Of a stretch of DNA of 14,394 nucleotides, positions 12,123 through 14,394 are shown piece by piece. The notes under the pieces are model-generated. The model had not been told where the DNA came from. It was given only the letters and a program-made list of their open reading frames with translations, and searched no databases. The position numbers and the translations under genes were made by a program. How positions within the stretch are numbered: position 1 is the first letter of the stretch; each line of letters starts with the position of its first letter. This DNA comes from an uncultured Verrucomicrobiota bacterium (lineage in GTDB: Bacteria; Verrucomicrobiota; Verrucomicrobiia; Opitutales; Opitutaceae): NCBI GenBank assembly GCA_903919625.1, contig CAIXIZ010000178.1:1-14394 (forward strand). The letters are read 5' to 3'.

Positions 12123-14394
12123 ATGAATCTCCCCGAGCTTTGCATCCGCCGCCCGGTGATGACGACGCTGCTGACCGCGGCGCTGTGTGTATTCGGTCTG
12201 ATGGCCTACTGGTTCCTGCCGGTGAGTGATCTGCCGAATGTCGACTTTCCGACCATTGTGGTCAGCGCCAGCCTGCCAGGGGCGACCCCGGAGACGATGG
12301 CGAGCGCGGTGGCGACGGTGCTGGAGGGGCAGTTTTCCACCATTGCGGGCATTGATTCGATGGTCTCGAGCAGCAGCACCGGGGCCACGCAGATCACGCT
12401 CACCTTTGCCCTCGACCGCAACATCGATGCGGCCGCGCAGGACGTGCAGTCGGCCATCGCCGCCGTGTTACGGCGGCTGCCGGCCGAGATGCTGGTGCCG
12501 CCCTCGTTTCGCAAAACCAACCCCGCCGACCAGCCGGTCCTGTTTCTGACGCTCAGCTCCCCCACCCTGCCGCTGTCCACGGTGGACGAATATGCCGAGA
12601 CGATGCTGGCGCAGCGGGTCTCCGTCGTCAATGGCGTCTCCCAGGTGCAGGTGTTCGGGGCGCAAAAATATGCGCTGCGGGTGCGGCTCGACCCGCGCCT
12701 GCTGGCCAGCCGGGGCATTACGTTGGATGAGGTAAGCGCCGCGCTGAGCGCCCACAATGTCAACCAGCCCACCGGCCTGATCGACGGCACGCGGCAGTCG
12801 CTGCAGATCATCGCCAGCGGCCAGCTCGCGAAGACCGGGGAATTCCGCAACGTGATCGTCGCCTACCGCAATGGGGCGCCGGTGCGGATCGGTGAGCTGG
12901 CCGAGGTCATCGACAGCGTGCAGGACATCCATTCGGCCAGCTGGTACAATGGCAGCCGCGCCATCATCCTCGCCATCCAGAAGCAGCCGGGGGTCAACAC
13001 GGTTGAGGTCGTGGGCCGGGTGCGTGCGCTCCTGCCCGCGTTCCAGAAACTGCTGCCGGAATCGGTCAGGCTGGAGGTGCTGCGCGACCAGTCCGAGGCC
13101 GTGCGCGACTCGGTGAACGACGTGAAGTTCACCCTGACCCTGGCCATCATCCTCGTGGTGCTGGTCATCTTCGTCTTCCTGCGCTCCCTGGCCGCCACCA
13201 CGATCCCCGCCTTCGCCATCCCGATGGCGCTGCTGGGCACGTTTGTGGCCATGTATTTCCTGGGCTACACGATCGACAATTTCTCCCTGCTCGCGCTCAC
13301 CCTCTCGGTCGGCTTCGTGGTGGACGACGCCATTGTGATGCTTGAGAACATTGTCCGCCACATCGAGCTGGGCGAGCCGGTGATGGAAGCCGCGCTCAAG
13401 GGCTCGCGGGAGATCGGCTTCACCATCCTGTCGATGACGCTCTCGCTGGTCGCGGTCTTCATCCCGGTGATGTTCATGGCGGGCATCTACGGCCGGCTGC
13501 TGCATGAGTTTGCGGTCACGATCACGGCGGCGATCCTCGTCTCGGGCGTCGTCTCGCTCACGCTCACCCCGATGCTGTGCAGCCGCTTCCTGAAGCCCCA
13601 CTCCGGGCACGGCGCAGCTGTCCACGGCCCGCTGTATCAATGGAGCGAACGCCTGTTCGAATCGCTGCGCGGCCTCTATGAGCGCACTTTGCGCATCAGC
13701 CTGAAACACCGGCTCACCACGGTCGCCGTCGCGGCGCTCATGGCGGTGCTGATGGTCGTGATCGCGCGCGCCCTGCCGCAGGGCTTTATCCCGACCGACG
13801 ACACCGGCATCATCCTCGTGCAAACCGAGGCGGCGCAGGACACTTCCTTTGACGAGCTGGTGCTGCATCAGCAGGTCGCCGCCGAGATCGTCCGCAACAA
13901 CCCCGCCGTGGACGCCTTCATGTCGGCCATCGGGGGCAGCAGCGCGGTGAGCTCCACCTCGAACAACGGCCGCCTGTTCCTGCGGCTCAAGCCGGCCGGC
14001 CAGCGGGCCCCCGCCGAGGTGGTGATGACCCAGCTGCGGCGCGATCTGGCGGCCATCCCCGGCCTGAAATCGTATGTGCAGATTCCCCCCAGCATCCGCA
14101 TTGGCGGCCAGGTCACCAAATCGCTCTACCAATTTTCACTGTTTGGCAGCAATCTGGACGAGCTGTATGCCGCCGCCCAGGTCATGGAAAAAAAGTTCCG
14201 GGCGCTGCCCATGATGGTGGATGTCAATTCCGACCTGCTCATCACCAGCCCGCAGCTCCGCCAGGATCTCGCCGCCATCCCCGGCCTGCGTGTCACGGTG
14301 GGAATCCCGCCGAGTATCCGCATCGGCGGGCAGATTTCGAAGTCCACCTACCAATTTTCGCTCTCCAGCAACGACATTGGAGAGCTATACACCG
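12123..14394 (+). CDS. RND multidrug efflux pump, MdtB/MdtC-like (3' end missing, internal duplication)
   Basis: This proton-driven inner-membrane pump exports drugs or other toxic compounds with the adaptor encoded just upstream. The ATG at 12123 begins MNLPELCIRRPVMTTLL, a typical RND N-terminus leading into TM1. About 757 codons of an expected 1030-1050 are in the window. Visible parts: the porter domain (LPNVDFPTIVVSASLPGA from about 39), the TM2-TM6 block from about 339, the proton-relay pair Asp401-Asp402 in GFVVDDAIVMLENI, and the second periplasmic loop after TM7 (QGFIPTDDTG). Residues 637-683 (from QLRRDLAAIPGL) recur at 711-757 (QLRQDLAAIPGL) with about 68 percent identity. In normal family members the sequence instead continues into an IDRDKA-type strand after the SDLL/SP stretch. 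The effect of this repeat is unknown. Confidence 0.93.
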   Translation, partial: MNLPELCIRRPVMTTLLTAALCVFGLMAYWFLPVSDLPNVDFPTIVVSASLPGATPETMASAVATVLEGQFSTIAGIDSMVSSSSTGATQITLTFALDRNIDAAAQDVQSAIAAVLRRLPAEMLVPPSFRKTNPADQPVLFLTLSSPTLPLSTVDEYAETMLAQRVSVVNGVSQVQVFGAQKYALRVRLDPRLLASRGITLDEVSAALSAHNVNQPTGLIDGTRQSLQIIASGQLAKTGEFRNVIVAYRNGAPVRIGELAEVIDSVQDIHSASWYNGSRAIILAIQKQPGVNTVEVVGRVRALLPAFQKLLPESVRLEVLRDQSEAVRDSVNDVKFTLTLAIILVVLVIFVFLRSLAATTIPAFAIPMALLGTFVAMYFLGYTIDNFSLLALTLSVGFVVDDAIVMLENIVRHIELGEPVMEAALKGSREIGFTILSMTLSLVAVFIPVMFMAGIYGRLLHEFAVTITAAILVSGVVSLTLTPMLCSRFLKPHSGHGAAVHGPLYQWSERLFESLRGLYERTLRISLKHRLTTVAVAALMAVLMVVIARALPQGFIPTDDTGIILVQTEAAQDTSFDELVLHQQVAAEIVRNNPAVDAFMSAIGGSSAVSSTSNNGRLFLRLKPAGQRAPAEVVMTQLRRDLAAIPGLKSYVQIPPSIRIGGQVTKSLYQFSLFGSNLDELYAAAQVMEKKFRALPMMVDVNSDLLITSPQLRQDLAAIPGLRVTVGIPPSIRIGGQISKSTYQFSLSSNDIGELYT
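14031..14394 (+). repeat. In-frame near-duplication of a 74-codon segment inside the RND pump gene
   Basis: Copy 1 begins at 14031 and copy 2 at 14253, exactly 222 bases (74 codons) later, and copy 2 is cut by the window edge. Conserved blocks include DLAAIPGL, IPPSIRIGGQ, YQFSL and ELY. Synonymous sites differ widely, so this is not a recent or purely technical duplication. Confidence 0.85.

Noticed and set aside
12468..14132. A 554-codon minus-strand frame opposite the RND pump
   Set aside because: It is a shadow with runs of Asp, His, Glu and Arg. The plus frame has the pump's conserved Asp pair and membrane segments.

Overview
The window reads as bacterial chromosome of high GC content. 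My best guess is the phylum Verrucomicrobiota, probably an Opitutaceae-like organism. This rests on the gene set, a single-chain glycyl-tRNA synthetase, C-rich start regions without Shine-Dalgarno motifs, and GC-rich coding style. It is an inference, not a database result.

Left part (1-2414, minus strand): a glycyl-tRNA synthetase gene runs off the left edge. A three-helix membrane protein of unknown function lies just upstream of it. Bases 2415-3139 hold no convincing gene but contain two minus-strand intrinsic terminators.

Region 3140-5990 (minus strand): a self-contained signalling unit. A CpxR-type response regulator and a CpxA-type sensor kinase form an operon. The kinase is followed by a separate 44-codon gene for a very small membrane or exported peptide with its own promoter and terminator. 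The same bipartite box, TGTTAA-N5-TGTAAA, lies in the promoter of the regulator and in the promoter of the small gene. This suggests autoregulation plus one adjacent target. The kinase sensor domain carries a pair of LTxxQ-type motifs like those of Spy/CpxP periplasmic chaperones, so the stress sensor may have its CpxP-like part built in.

Region 6234-6837 (plus strand): a secreted BCP/PrxQ-type peroxiredoxin with a strong terminator.

Region 6840-10370: an isolated piece of a phage tail module. It has an NlpC/P60 peptidase that has lost its cysteine half, a 62-residue protein, and an intact 833-residue tail-tip/hub-like protein. No head, tube, tape-measure, integrase or lysis genes are present. 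A perfect 20-bp inverted repeat brackets the module. The flanks also carry G-quadruplex motifs, TTTGGGAG repeats and nested palindromes. It is either a decaying prophage fragment or a domesticated tail-tip cassette.

Right part (10450-14394, plus strand): a MarR-type regulator, an MdtA-type lipoprotein adaptor and an RND inner-membrane pump in tight succession, forming an efflux operon. The pump gene runs off the right edge. Before it does, it shows an in-frame near-duplication of a 74-codon periplasmic segment, which is not the normal architecture of the family.
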